Source of the DNA: Cervus elaphus
Lineage: Eukaryota > Chordata > Mammalia > Artiodactyla > Cervidae
Direction of reading: 5' to 3'
DNA: 64,000 bases
NCBI RefSeq assembly: GCF_910594005.1
Contig: NC_057817.1
Coordinates: 31,349,001-31,413,000 of the forward strand
The position numbers were made by a program, and so were the translations under genes. This document shows positions 1 through 10,765 of the stretch, piece after piece (within the stretch, counting starts at the first letter, position 1; every line of letters starts with the position of its first letter). The notes beneath the pieces were generated by a model. That model was not told where the DNA came from. It saw only the letters and a program-made list of their open reading frames with translations, and searched no databases.

Positions 1-1555
1 GAACTTCCTTTAGTGCTTCTTATAAGGCAGTTCTAGTGGAGATGAATTTTTCCTATTTTTGTTTGTCTGGGAAAGTCTTTATTTAATTTTTAAAGGACAG
101 TTTTGAGATGTACAGTATTATTGGTTAGCAGATTTTTTCTTTCAGTACTTTAAAATATGAATGTAAGTCTTTCTTGTCCTGCTAAGTTTCTGCTAAAAAA
201 AAAGCCCCACTGATACTCTTATGAGGATTCTCTTTTATGTGATGAGTTGATTTTCCCTTGCTGCTTTCAAAATTCTCTCTTTCTTTGACTTTTGACATTT
301 GATTATAATGTGTCTCTGTAGACCTCTTTGCACTCAACCTGTTTGAAATTTGTTGTGCATCATCAATCTGGATGTCCATTTCCTTCCTCAGATTTGGGTG
401 TTTCCAACATTTATTTCTTTAAGTAACATTTCTGCCCATTTTTCTTTCTCTTCTCCTTCTGGGACACCATTGATGTATGTATTGATTTGCTTGATGTAGT
501 CTCATATGTGCCATAGACTTTCTTCACTGTTTTTCATTTTATTCCTCTGATTGGATAATTTAAATTGATTTATAGTCAAGTTCACAGATTACTTTTTTCT
601 ATTTGGTCAAGTCTGCTGTTGAAGCTCTTTATTTAATTTTCAGTTCAGTCACTGTATTCTACAGTTAAAAAATATTTGGTTGGTCCTTTTTTATAGTTTC
701 TGTTTCTTTATTGAACTTCTCATTTTATGTATTCCTTTCCTGATTTTGTTCAGTTATATGTTTTCTCTTACAGTTCACTGAGTTCCTTTAAGACAGTTAT
801 TTTGAATTCTAACAAAGAGTCAGTTACTAGAGTTTTATTTTTGTTCTTTTGCTGGTGTTGTTTCCCTGATTCCTCATGATCCTTGTAACCTTGCATTAGT
901 GTCTATACCTTTCAAGGAGGAGTCACTTCTTTGAGTCTTTATAGTCTGGCTTCAGCAAAGAAAGCTCTTTACCAGTTAATTTTGCCTGAGATCTGTGTGG
1001 GCTGGTTGGTGAGAACCATGAGCGGGAGCTGGTGAGGTATGTGTGCCGGCCTTACGCTGGGGTTCACTAGCAGGCAGGCTTGGTGCCAGGTTTGCACATG
1101 GCCTTACCAAGTCCTAAGATCTGTAGATGGAATGGATAGACTTGATGCCAAGGTTCACAGGCAGACCTGCTCTAGGGGGCTGTGGTTGAGCCTGGTTTCT
1201 GAACGCATTAGTGAGCAGGCTCGGTGCTGGGGTCCATGACAAGAACACCTGGCACTGGCATCTGCCTGTGTGCTTGTTCTCTCTTTCCCCCACAGAAGAA
1301 CTCAGATCAAAGGTGGGTTTTTTGCATGCTTTTTTGTGCTCAGTTATGAAAGGGGTGACAGAGGTAAAGTAAAACTTTATTCCTATCCTTTCAATTGTGT
1401 CTTTTCTCGTTTCTGTGTTCCACCAGTGTGCTATAGTCTCTTACTTGGATTCTAAATCTTTCATAAAGGTATTTTTAATCCATAGATGGTTGTTAAATTA
1501 GTGCTTCTCTGGGGAGGGTGAAGGCTGGGACCTCCTAGCCCGCCATCTTGCTAAC
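1..1555 (-). mobile_element. Degraded L1/HAL1-like LINE, ORF1 region
   Basis: Read on the minus strand, the stretch around 379-182 translates to a line resembling the L1 ORF1 protein (an RNA-binding chaperone), with blocks such as AQQISNR and MSKVKERE. Just upstream on the same strand (about 480-430) is GVPEGEE, a hallmark of the L1 ORF1 RRM-like domain. Frames are broken by many stops and shifts, so the copy is old. The high-coordinate end near 1540 carries CCGCCATCTTG, the reverse of the purine-rich start common in old L1 5' ends. I cannot decide between an old L1M and the ORF1-only HAL1 family, and the element may run off the left edge of the window. Confidence 0.55.
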
Positions 1556-3397
1556 ATCACTCCTTAATTATATTTTTAAAAGATTGCTCTGAGAATCTCA
1601 AAATAACCTGAAATAAAAACCTTGCTATGAAATCAAACCCCTAGCATTAACTTTTATCACAGTGATAATTTCTGTGCAAGGTATTGCCTTGAGCCAAAGT
1701 TGAGTTTCTCTCTACAATTCATGGAATCTCTGGATCTAGTTAGATGAGCGGTGTTTGTTGGTAGCCAAGAGAAAGAGAAAGCCTTACCTCTGGCTACTGT
1801 GAACACTTACTTGAGTTCCTTTCCAAGTTGCTTTGCTCTGGGTTGATTTCAGAATGAGCACTGGGAGCCCCCATGCACAATGCTGCTGTACACAAAGAGT
1901 GAAAGAAGAAGAATTTTAAGAAATTATTCTCCCTTATCCTGAGGCCAAATTACTGTCAACAGATGTCCAGATGTGGTCCACATTTTGTCACTTTACATTA
2001 TTAGTGTTAAATTTCCATCATAAGTGTTAACTTTCAATGTGATTTTCTATTTCTTCCCCACAGCAGTATTCTCACTGTTGACTTCACAAGCTAAACAGTT
2101 TTATCACTTACTGGATCTGAATATGCCACATACCAGTGTACCACTAACTGAGAATTCAGGTAAGTGGGTATTGTTCCTCAGGTGGGCTGGGAAACTCAGC
2201 TATTTAGTCGAATGGACAAACGAATGGACAAAAGGATAGGTTTCTGAGTCTTCAGAAATGGTGAACTAAGTGAACTAGTGTTGAACTAGAATGTCAAAGG
2301 CCAGGATGGGTCTCAAGATTAAGTCCAGAGTACTGAGTAGTTATATTGAGACTCAGCACTTCTATATATTGACCCCCATATATAGAATATCAAAGGGATA
2401 TATGCACAAGTCTTATTTAAAGTGTGAGAAGAGACTTTAACTAACCATGTGGAACCTTAAAACTTGCCAAAATGACTTAGATACATGTGGCGACTATATA
2501 TATATTTTTGGATATATGGGTTTTAGGATGAGAATGGTGTATCTATCCAGAGCATTGTTCTGTTACTGGGAAACAGTTTCTCGTGACTCACTGTAGTCAT
2601 AGCATTGCCTACAAAAACCCACCTAAAATATCACTGGACATGATAATCTAGGCTACTGGTTTTTAAAAATTTTTCTGTAATTGTATTAACATATTTTAAA
2701 ATTAAATGATAAATGATGCCACTAAGTAAAATGAGAGATTTAAAACAAGAAAAATCCAAAGCAATATAATTTCATATTCAGTCTCTAAATTTCCTTCTTA
2801 TGACATTGTCCTCTTACCTTCTGATGGTTTCTTACACTTCACTTTCACCTATAGTTCATGACTGAACACTTAATTTCATTATTATCATGTCTTTATAATT
2901 TCTTATGTGCCTATGGGCATGCTCACAGACATTCACACGTGTAACCAATGAATTCATTTATACTTTATTGAAAACAAATGGAAGCAATCGAATGGAAATT
3001 CCCTTAACTTCCTCCACTTGTGACCTTCCCTCCTAGATATAGAACAGACAAAGTGCCCCTGCTTCTACCTAAGTCCTTTTCACCTAGATTTAATACTCTA
3101 TTTCTCAAGTAATTCACTCTTGAAATTTTTCTTCATTCTCCTCTAATGTCAGGGGACTTTCCTTTTCAAACGTATCACTATGAGCCATATAAAAGTACTC
3201 TGGCTCAAAAAAAGATTTTAATAAAAAAATAGTAATGTGGCTGATTTAGAACACTTCTTGTATGATAATGACCAGGAAGTGAGCTTTTAAGTATCTGAAT
3301 ATGGATTGTGGGACAGTAATGAAGAAAACATTTATGCAGAGTAAGATCTAGGTGCTGGGGTAACTGAGAAGCATTAAAGGACTTTTGATATGGATAT
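1556..3397. other. Non-coding stretch upstream of OR-A
   Basis: No gene or clear repeat is recognised. A block near 3011-3066 (accttccctcct, then aaagtgccc) has a diverged counterpart near 21399-21445 upstream of OR-B, and 2540-2590 resembles 20420-20475. This suggests the ancestral duplication carried flanking DNA as well as the coding exon. Any 5' untranslated exon and promoter of OR-A may lie here, but none can be identified by eye. Confidence 0.4.
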
Positions 3398-3415
3398 TCT
3401 TTTTTTGTTTTCCAG
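3398..3415 (+). other. Probable 3' splice site before OR-A coding exon
   Basis: A T-rich tract ends in TCCAG at 3411-3415, so the coding exon would begin at 3416, 17 bases before the start codon. A related arrangement aligns with it upstream of OR-B. OR genes commonly splice a 5' UTR exon to a site just before the start codon. Confidence 0.6.
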
Positions 3416-3432
3416 AAAGAACACTTCTCTAT

Positions 3433-4368
3433 ATGATAATGAAAAACCATAGTGCTATCAATGAGTTCGTTCTTCTTGGACTATCTGTTGACCCAAATAT
3501 TCAGGCTGTACTCTTTGTGCTGTTCCTTCTGATTTACCTCCTCACTCTGATGGGAAATTTATTGATGCTGCTGATGATTAGGGCTGATTTTCACCCCCAC
3601 ACACCCATGTACTTCTTCTTGAGACAGCTCTCCTTTCTGGATCTCTGCCATTCATCCGTCACAGTCCCCAAGATGCTGGAAAATCTACTTTCTGAAAGTA
3701 AAACCATCTTCATAGAGAGCTGCCTGGCTCAGGCCTTCCTTGTGTTTACCACCGGGGGCACTGAGGCCTGTCTGCTGGCTGTGATGGCCTATGACCGCTA
3801 CGTAGCCATCAGCTCCCCTCTGCTTTACAGCCAGGTGATGAACAGCCAGCTCTGTGTTGGGCTGGTGTGGGGCTCCTGGGGCCTGGCCTTTGTGGATGCT
3901 CTCATCAACATCCTCCTGGCTGTCGATTTAGACTATTGTGAGGACCAAACTATTCCCCACTTCAGCTGCGAGCTGTCTTCCCTCTTCCCTCTGTCTTGCT
4001 CTGATACCTCCACCAATTTCACACTCCTGCTCTGCTCTTCATTCTTACATTTCTTTGGAACCTTCGTCTTCATCTTCTTCTCTTATACCTGTATTGTCTC
4101 CACCATCTTGAGCATTAGCTCCACCTCAGGCAGAAGTAAAGCCTTCTCTACCTGCTCCTCCCACCTCACTACTGTGATTTTGTTTTATGGCTCAGGTTTC
4201 CTCAGCTATCTGTTGCCAGCCTCAGGTTCTGCCCTGGAGATGATCGTCTCCTTGCAATACAGCGTGATCACTCCCATGCTGAATCCTTTCATCTATAGCC
4301 TGCAGAACAAGGAGGTGAAGGCAGCTATGGGAAGAGTGTTTAGAAAATACTTTCATTCTCTTTTGTAG
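3433..4368 (+). CDS. Olfactory receptor, OR8S1-like (OR-A)
   Basis: Seven-transmembrane G-protein-coupled odorant receptor of the olfactory sensory neuron membrane; it would couple to the olfactory G protein when bound by an odorant, ligand unknown. The reading frame is intact, 311 residues, a normal OR length. Visible hallmarks are N-glycosylation site NHS (residues 5-7), TM1 GN (41-42), PMYFFL (58-63), MAYDRY at the end of TM3 (118-123), KAFSTCSSHL in TM6 (from 236) and NPFIY in TM7 (284-288), plus paired extracellular cysteines. I chose ATG 3433 because it aligns with the OR8S1-type start; a second ATG at 3439 is possible. The open frame runs further up to 3385 but crosses the splice acceptor. 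From about 3623 to 4326 it is almost identical to OR-B, whereas the first 190 bases are only about 69% identical. Arg64, in PMYFFLRQ, is unusual; Ser or Gly is more common there. The subfamily call rests on recognition, not a search. Confidence 0.93.
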   Translation: MIMKNHSAINEFVLLGLSVDPNIQAVLFVLFLLIYLLTLMGNLLMLLMIRADFHPHTPMYFFLRQLSFLDLCHSSVTVPKMLENLLSESKTIFIESCLAQAFLVFTTGGTEACLLAVMAYDRYVAISSPLLYSQVMNSQLCVGLVWGSWGLAFVDALINILLAVDLDYCEDQTIPHFSCELSSLFPLSCSDTSTNFTLLLCSSFLHFFGTFVFIFFSYTCIVSTILSISSTSGRSKAFSTCSSHLTTVILFYGSGFLSYLLPASGSALEMIVSLQYSVITPMLNPFIYSLQNKEVKAAMGRVFRKYFHSLL

Positions 4369-5076
4369 TATACACAAAATGATTATGAAAGAGAAGTTGA
4401 ACTACTGTGCTACATGATCAAACAATGGACTTTAAGGAGAGTTTCTTGATTGTCCAGGCTGCCAGATGTTACAGGGAACATAGAGCAATTATTTCCTTGG
4501 AAATGCTTCCAAAAAGGATAGAAGACTCTTGGGATGATTCAGGTTTAGTCTTATTTGGCAAAGGAGAAATGAATCAGATAATTCTCTTTTTTACAGGATC
4601 ATTTTGTTAAAATGTTGATTTATTATTCATATTATGTGAACATTTGTTGCTTGTGTTATTCCTCCTTCACACGTCTTTGAATAATGACACTCCAAATCCC
4701 TCGGAAAACTGATTTTCTCAAATTTATACATCCATAGAGTGAGGTGATCCTATAACCCAGGATAGACCAACCATTCTGTCCTTTTCTTCTGACAGTGCAT
4801 TCAGGCAAGGAGTGAAACAAAAACCCAAGTGTTATTACTTAGAATCTTTCCATAGAAAATTCAAATATTGAGCAGGAACAAACAACAACAACACACCCAT
4901 TATTCAGAAGAAAATCTGACTGTAGTGCCTAAAGAGACTGTGAAACCCTGTTCCCCTGGCACTTGTCCTTCCTGAGGTCATGTTTTTAATAGATATGGTA
5001 ATAGTAGCCAATTTGTTACATCTCTTAACTCATGCCACAAAGTTCACTGAGCACCTGGGATAGACAGACTGGCCCC
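4369..5076. other. Downstream of OR-A, nothing recognised
   Basis: Contains the presumed OR-A 3' UTR. A 67-codon open frame at 4407-4610 has no recognisable features and I do not call it a gene. Confidence 0.4.
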
Positions 5077-5615
5077 TCGAAGATGATCTCACAATCCCTG
5101 GAACTTGTAAATGCGTTATGTGGCAAAAAGGACTGGATGGATGAATAAGGTTATAGACCTTAAAAGAGCTTGGGTATCATAGATTATCCAAGTGAACTCA
5201 ATCTAATCACATAAATCCTTGAACACAGAGAAACTTGTAGGCAGTTATGATGAAGCAGGAAGGAAAGGTCTTTTAAAGGTAATATCACAAAGACTCAAAC
5301 CACCATTGCTGGCATGGGTCTGTGAGCCAGAGACTGGGTGGTTCCTAAAAGCTGAAAACAACTCCCAGCCAAAACCAGGAAAGAAATAGAAACTTCAGTC
5401 CATGGAATTCATGAACTGAATTCTGCCAACAACCTGGTGTCCCTTCCAATCCTCCAGGTAAGGCCTGCTGACTTGATTTGGCCTTATGTGACCCACATCA
5501 AAAAATCAGTTGAGCCCACCCATATTTCTGACCTAAAAAAGCTTATCAGAAAATATATTTGTGTCATTTGAGTTTGTGGTCATGTGTTTTATGGCAGCAA
5601 TAGAAAACTATTAAT
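5077..5615 (+). mobile_element. Degraded LTR-like repeat (MaLR/ERVL type?)
   Basis: The sequence follows the pattern of an old mammalian LTR: an opening with an ACTTGTAAATGCG-like block, a central AGATTATCCAAGTGA block, and an end of GGCAGCAATAGAAAACTA. Diverged and lacking clean ends. The family name is uncertain. Confidence 0.4.
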
Positions 5616-5633
5616 AATATTCTTGTTCAGTGG

Positions 5634-5830
5634 AGCTTCCCCAGTGGCTCAGCAGTAAAGAATCAGCCTGCAATGAAGGATAAACAGGAGACATGGGTTC
5701 TATCCCTGGGTCAGGAAGATTTCCTGGAGGAGGAAATGGCAATCCACTCAAGTATCCTTGCTGGGAAAATCCCATGGACAGAGGCCTGGCAGGACACAGT
5801 CCATAGGGTTGCAGAGAGTCAGATACCTAA
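5634..5830 (+). mobile_element. Bov-tA SINE
   Basis: tRNA-Glu-derived head (cttccccagtggctcagcag) followed by the BovB-derived body (cctggaggaggaaatggcaa, then an internal ccatggacagaggcctggca) and a tail near agagtcagatac. Bov-tA SINEs are mobilised by BovB LINE machinery. Moderately diverged and includes a small insertion in the head. Confidence 0.85.
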
Positions 5831-5884
5831 CTTTTATTATCTGTTATCTAACTTTTATTATCATACTTAAGGAGATGCATTTAT

Positions 5885-6045
5885 TGTTAACTGTCCTTTA
5901 CTGGTAAGGAAATGAGACTCAGGATGTTTATATACTGTCCAGAAATTCAGAGCAAGGAAATGGTGGAGCTGGAATTTTAACCCATGCAGTTTGAGTCGAG
6001 TCCACACACTCAATCACTGAAGTGCTGCTTCCACTAAGTCTGTGA
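5885..6045 (-). mobile_element. MIR SINE remnant
   Basis: The plus strand reads like the reverse of a MIR: aaggaaatgagactcagg, then gtggagctggaattttaacc and gtttgagtcgagtcc. Ancient and heavily mutated. Confidence 0.55.
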
Positions 6046-6640
6046 GGCTCACAAGTACTTTCTGTAATTATATTTTCTGTTGAATTAGTTGCTTACAAAC
6101 AAAGAATGGTAGTTGATACAGGTATCAAAAGTGAGGTTCAAACAACAGAAATTTGGGTGAAATGCAACAGATAAATGGTGAAAGTATTTAGAATTAGGTA
6201 TTTGGTTAAGATTTTGGAAAGGACAGTAATTGCTATGCTTCCTCTTCTATTTTGTGAACTGTCCTTTTTTCCAAAAATGTATTTTTCTCCCTTTAATTAA
6301 GCTATCTTCAGTCAGTTTCTGTTTCTTTCAAAGAAAACTGATTGGTTTTAAAATTAGAACTGGGAGATTGATTTGTAGACAACAACTCTCAGGGAAATGA
6401 GGATATTTAGTATTTATGATTGTGCTAAGACAGGTACAATGAAGTCAGTCATCTGTCCATCATTACTACTCATGATATATAATTGCCACTCTTATTTTAA
6501 GACCCATTGTTTGAGACCATGGACACTGTACTAAGCCCTGGAGTAAGGGAAATTTTCTAACATTGAGCTAGTACAAGAGAAAGAGGAATGCCAAGGCCAC
6601 AAGGACTTCTATTGTTAAGACAATTATTTCATTTCTTGAT
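6046..6640. other. Intergenic, nothing recognised
   Basis: AT-rich sequence without a supported gene or a repeat I can name. Confidence 0.35.
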
Positions 6641-8250
6641 TTTTAAATTTTTATACAGTTATAAAGGTTACTTTCCATTTATAGTTATCACAAAATGTTG
6701 GATATATCCCCTGTTTTATACAATATATCCTTGAGCCTATCTTACACACCTAATAGTTTGTACCTTTCACTCCCCAACCCTTATGTTGCTCTTCCTCCAC
6801 CCTAGTAACCACTAGATTTTTCTCTATGTCTCTGAGTCTGCTTCTTTTTTGTTATGTTCAGTACTTTGTTGTATTTTTTATACCCCACATATACGTGATC
6901 TCATACAGTATTTCTCTTTTTCTGAGTTATTTCATTTAGTATTATGCCTTCCAAGTGAATTCATGTTGCTACAAATGGCAAAATTTTGTTCTTTTCATGG
7001 CTAAGTGGTATTCCATTATATGTATATGTGTATGTGTGTATATATATATGTATATATATTCATACACACACACACACACACACATCTTCTATATCCATTC
7101 ATCTGTTGATGGACTCAAGTTATTTCCATGTCTTGGCATTTGTAAATAATGCTGCTCTGAACATTGGGGTGCATGTATCTTGTTAAATTCGTGTTTTAGG
7201 GGTTTTTTGACTATATACTCAGGAGTGGAATTGCTGAGTCATACAGTAGATTTGTTAGTTTTTTGGAGAAATCTCCATACTCTTTCTCATGGTGGCTAAA
7301 CTAATTCGCATTTCTAAAAACAGTGTACAGGGTCTCCCTTTTCTTCACATCCTCCCTAAGGTTTTTTATTTGTAGATTTTTTGATGATAGCCATCCTGAC
7401 AGGTGTGAGGTAATATCTCTTCATGGTTTTGATTTGCACTTCTCTAATAATTAGTGTCAGACTTTATTTTGGGGGGGCTCCAAAATCACTGCAGATGGTG
7501 ACTGCAGTCATGAAATTAAAAGACGCTTACTCCTTGGAAGGAAAGTTATGACCAACCTAGATAGCATATTAAAAAGCAGAGACATTACTTTGCCAACAAA
7601 GGTCCGTCTAGTCAAGGCTATGGCTTGTCCAGTGGTCATGTATGGATGTGAGAGTTGGACTGTGAAGAAAGCTGAGCGCCGAAAAATTGATGCTTTTGAA
7701 CTGTGGTATTGGAGAAGACTCTTGAGAGTCCCTTGGACTGCAAGGAGACCCAACCAGTCCATCTTAAAGGAGATCAGTCCTGGGTGTTCATTGGAAGGAC
7801 TGATGCTGAAGCTGAAACTCCAATGTTTTGGTCACCTGATGCAAAAAACTGACTCATTTGAAAAGACCCTGATGCTGGGAGGGATCGGGGGCAGGAGGAG
7901 AAGGGGACGACAGAGGATGAGATGGCTGGATGGCATCACCAACTCAATGGACATGAATTTGAGTAAACTCTGGGAGTTGGTGATGGACAGGGAGGCCTGG
8001 CGTGCTGTGATTCATGGGGTCGCAAAGAGTCGGACACAACTGAGCGACTGCACTGAACTGAACTGAATAATTAGTGATGTTGGACATCTTTTCATGTGCC
8101 TGTTGGCCATCTACATTTCCTCTTTGAAAAATGTCTAGCTTATCTGTACATTTTTAAAATCAAGTTGTTGGGAGAAAATATTTGCAAATGTTATGACTGA
8201 CAAGGGATTAGTATCCAACATATATAAACACCTTGTACAACTCAACATCA
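6641..8250 (-). mobile_element. Antisense L1 3' portion, split by BovB
   Basis: Reverse-strand L1: 3' UTR-like sequence from about 6641, then reverse ORF2 C-terminal text (attccattatatgta, catctgttgatggactcaag, gtggaattgctgagtcatac) up to 7456. It resumes at 8077 with gttggacatcttttcatg and ends near 8250. The gap is a BovB insertion flanked by an 11-bp target duplication. A (TATG/CA)n patch at about 7020-7083 sits in the UTR. Confidence 0.8.
7457..8065 (+). mobile_element. 5'-truncated BovB LINE, 3' end of ORF2
   Basis: The frame 7548-8066 encodes the C-terminal tail of the BovB (RTE-clade) ORF2 protein, including YGCESWTVKKAE, LRVPWTARRPNQSILKEI and KSRTQLSDC. It ends in the short repeated actgaactgaa tail typical of BovB. 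It interrupts an antisense L1 and is flanked by aataattagtg at 7446-7456 and 8066-8076, a target duplication. The endonuclease and reverse transcriptase are absent, so it is not autonomous. The coding frame is still open to the terminus, which suggests a relatively young copy. Confidence 0.93.
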
Positions 8251-8339
8251 AAAAATATTTCTTGATTTTTTTATCTTCAGGTACAGAATGAAGTTCAGGG
8301 ACTTTCTTTCCCTATGCCGAACAAATACATAACCTTTTT

Positions 8340-8540
8340 TAAATTTATTTTTTAAAAATTTTTTCTTTCTTTTTTTTTTTCATTTATTTTTATTAGTTGG
8401 AGGCTAATTACGTTACAATATTGTAGTGGTTTTTGTCATACATTGACATGAATCAGCCATGGATTTACATGTATTCCCCATCCCGATCCCCGCTCCCACC
8501 TCCCTCTCTACCCAATCCCTCTGGGTCTTCCCAGTGCATG
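8340..8540 (-). mobile_element. Truncated ruminant L1 3' end, antisense
   Basis: A poly(T) run, then attagttggaggctaattac and gacatgaatcagccatgg, matches in reverse the 3' UTR and tail of the plus-strand L1 ending at 13368. Only about 200 bases of the 3' end were inserted. Confidence 0.85.
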
Positions 8541-8999
8541 ACCTTTATAGATGTAGAACAGAGACTATTCAAAACTAACTTCAGAGACTGATTCAGTGAC
8601 TTCACTACCACAGCAGGTTGCTTATGGGAGAAATGGATGTTGACCTGAGAATTATATCATCTCAACATCATGGAATAGCAGAATAATGTCATGATGAAGA
8701 ATTTGAAGGACCTGGAGAATCATGAACCTCCTACCTCTCTAAAACCAGCATGTTTTCTCTTGCCCCAGCATACTGTGACCCCCAAATGGAAGAAAATTAG
8801 TTACCCCTCATATTACCCTTCCATGTTTCTCTGTTGAGATCTAGGATTCAAAACCAACATGGCTTGAAAGATGAGATCAGAATCAGGAAAGGAAAGAATT
8901 ACATGTTGAAAAAAATAAATAGATGAATTTTTATCTCTAATAATCTAGAGAATATTTCTGAGAAATTTTTTTTTTCTTAACCAAGGAGAGCCAATTTAA
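8541..8999. other. Intergenic, nothing recognised
   Basis: No supported gene, RNA or nameable repeat. Confidence 0.35.
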
Positions 9000-10560
9000 T
9001 TTCTGTGTAGTAGTGTTTTTTGAACCATTTTTATGTGTCTATGTTCTTTTATTCAGACATCATTTTACACAAACACTTGAATGGTATCACATCATATTAC
9101 AATCTATTTCCTGGGGATTTTTTGGCTTGCCATCTTTTCCACATCTTCTCCTGCTTATTCTCCTACTCAAGATAATCCATGTTAACCACAGAGTGTATCT
9201 TTCTTAGCTTTCTCTGGGTTTATACATTCACATTCAAACTTATGTACACATATGCATATACATATGGTAAATAGTAGTTTTCCATCTCTGTTTAAAAACT
9301 GTATATATTATACACTTCTGTTTGCTTTTCATTCATGAATAATTTATATAAAACGTACTCCACCTCAAATGGCCAGCTCTAATTCATTATTTTTGTGTGT
9401 ATCAGCATAAAATTCTCTTATAAATGTGCCATAGTTTCTCAAACCATTCCCTTACATTTAGGCTCTCTTTGCTTCCATTTTTTAACCAGTACAAAAATGC
9501 TACAGTAAACATTTTTGAGTACGTACTGTGAAATTTACATGTTTTTATTTCTTTGGCATTTCTTTCTGATTCCCAGAAGTAGCATTGTAAAGTGTTTGTA
9601 TTTTTCTAATTTTAATTGATGTCACCAAATTGTTTTCTGGATATGCACTAACACTTCACAACTCTACCAGCCAAGAGTGTCCATGGCACTGAGCCTGCAA
9701 TGTTATAGTTTACTACATAGTGCTATTTCATTTTTATTTCAGTTTGCATCCCTCTGCCACTAGGCAATGTTAACATCTTTTCACACATTTTCACATATTA
9801 GATTGTTCTTTGCATTTGATCTTTTGTAAAGGTCATGTCCTCAGCCAATTTTTTCTTTCAGCTTGTTTTTGTGGCCTTTAATCAGTTTTATAGCATTTCA
9901 CATTTCATGTATATTGACATTCATATTCTATGTAGTAGGTGTTTTTTCTGTTTTTTGTTGTTGTTGTTGTCTTTATTTATGGTACCTTTTGCCATGTAAA
10001 AGTTTTAGTTTTTACATGTTCATACGTAATTTATTTTCTTCAAACAGTAAATCTCTTTAGCCATTAAGATAAAGGTCTATTTCACCTTTGAATTTAAAAA
10101 TAGTTCTGTAGATATGCTTTCTTACACTTAGTTTTAAGTTTAATTTTTTTACATTTGTATATATAATCATTGGAATTCATGTTTGTACTTGGTGTGAAAT
10201 AGGTGTCTAACTATATTAGGGTATGATGGATAACAACTATGACAGCAACATTAATAAATAAGATATTTTCTAACTAAACTAAAATAGCAATTGAGTCACA
10301 CATTAAACCTGAGGTAAGTTTGTGGTTTTTAAATTTTTTAGCCAGTGTTCTATTTATCTTTTTATTAAATTGTTAGTATTTGGCAAAATAAGGCTCCTTC
10401 AGCAACATTACCCCACAACCACTATTATTCTTTCTCATTATTTTATTCAACCTAAAAACATCCTATTTTGGAATCCATCAATTGCTATGTTCCTTTTGCT
10501 TTTGGTTTATTCAGAAATTTTGCATCACTATTTATAATTGATATTATTCTATAGCCTTAC
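9000..10560 (-). mobile_element. Old antisense L1 (L1M-like) remnant
   Basis: Text such as aaaaatgctacagtaaacat, ttggcatttctttctgattc and ccaccaaattgttttct-like blocks is typical of old L1 ORF2 C-terminal and 3' UTR sequence read in reverse. Heavily decayed; both ends are approximate. A (TTG)n patch lies at about 9955-9970. Confidence 0.5.
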
Positions 10561-10765
10561 TTTCTGGTTATCATTTTGCATTTTATGGTAATCATATGTC
10601 CTGTGTGTGATAGAAATTGCTTGTTGTCACCAAATGCTTGTTGTGTTTTTTTTTTTTGCCTCATCACAGAATTATTACACTTCTTTATCCAGGCTTTCGT
10701 ATATACAGAATAATTCTTTAGCAAGTCTTTCTTGCAGCTATGTATAACAATGTGAGGTGCCACAA

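Noticed and set aside
3385..3432. N-terminal extension of OR-A (16 extra codons from ATG 3385)
   Set aside because: The extra codons cover the pyrimidine tract and AG of the splice acceptor; the OR-typical start is at 3433.
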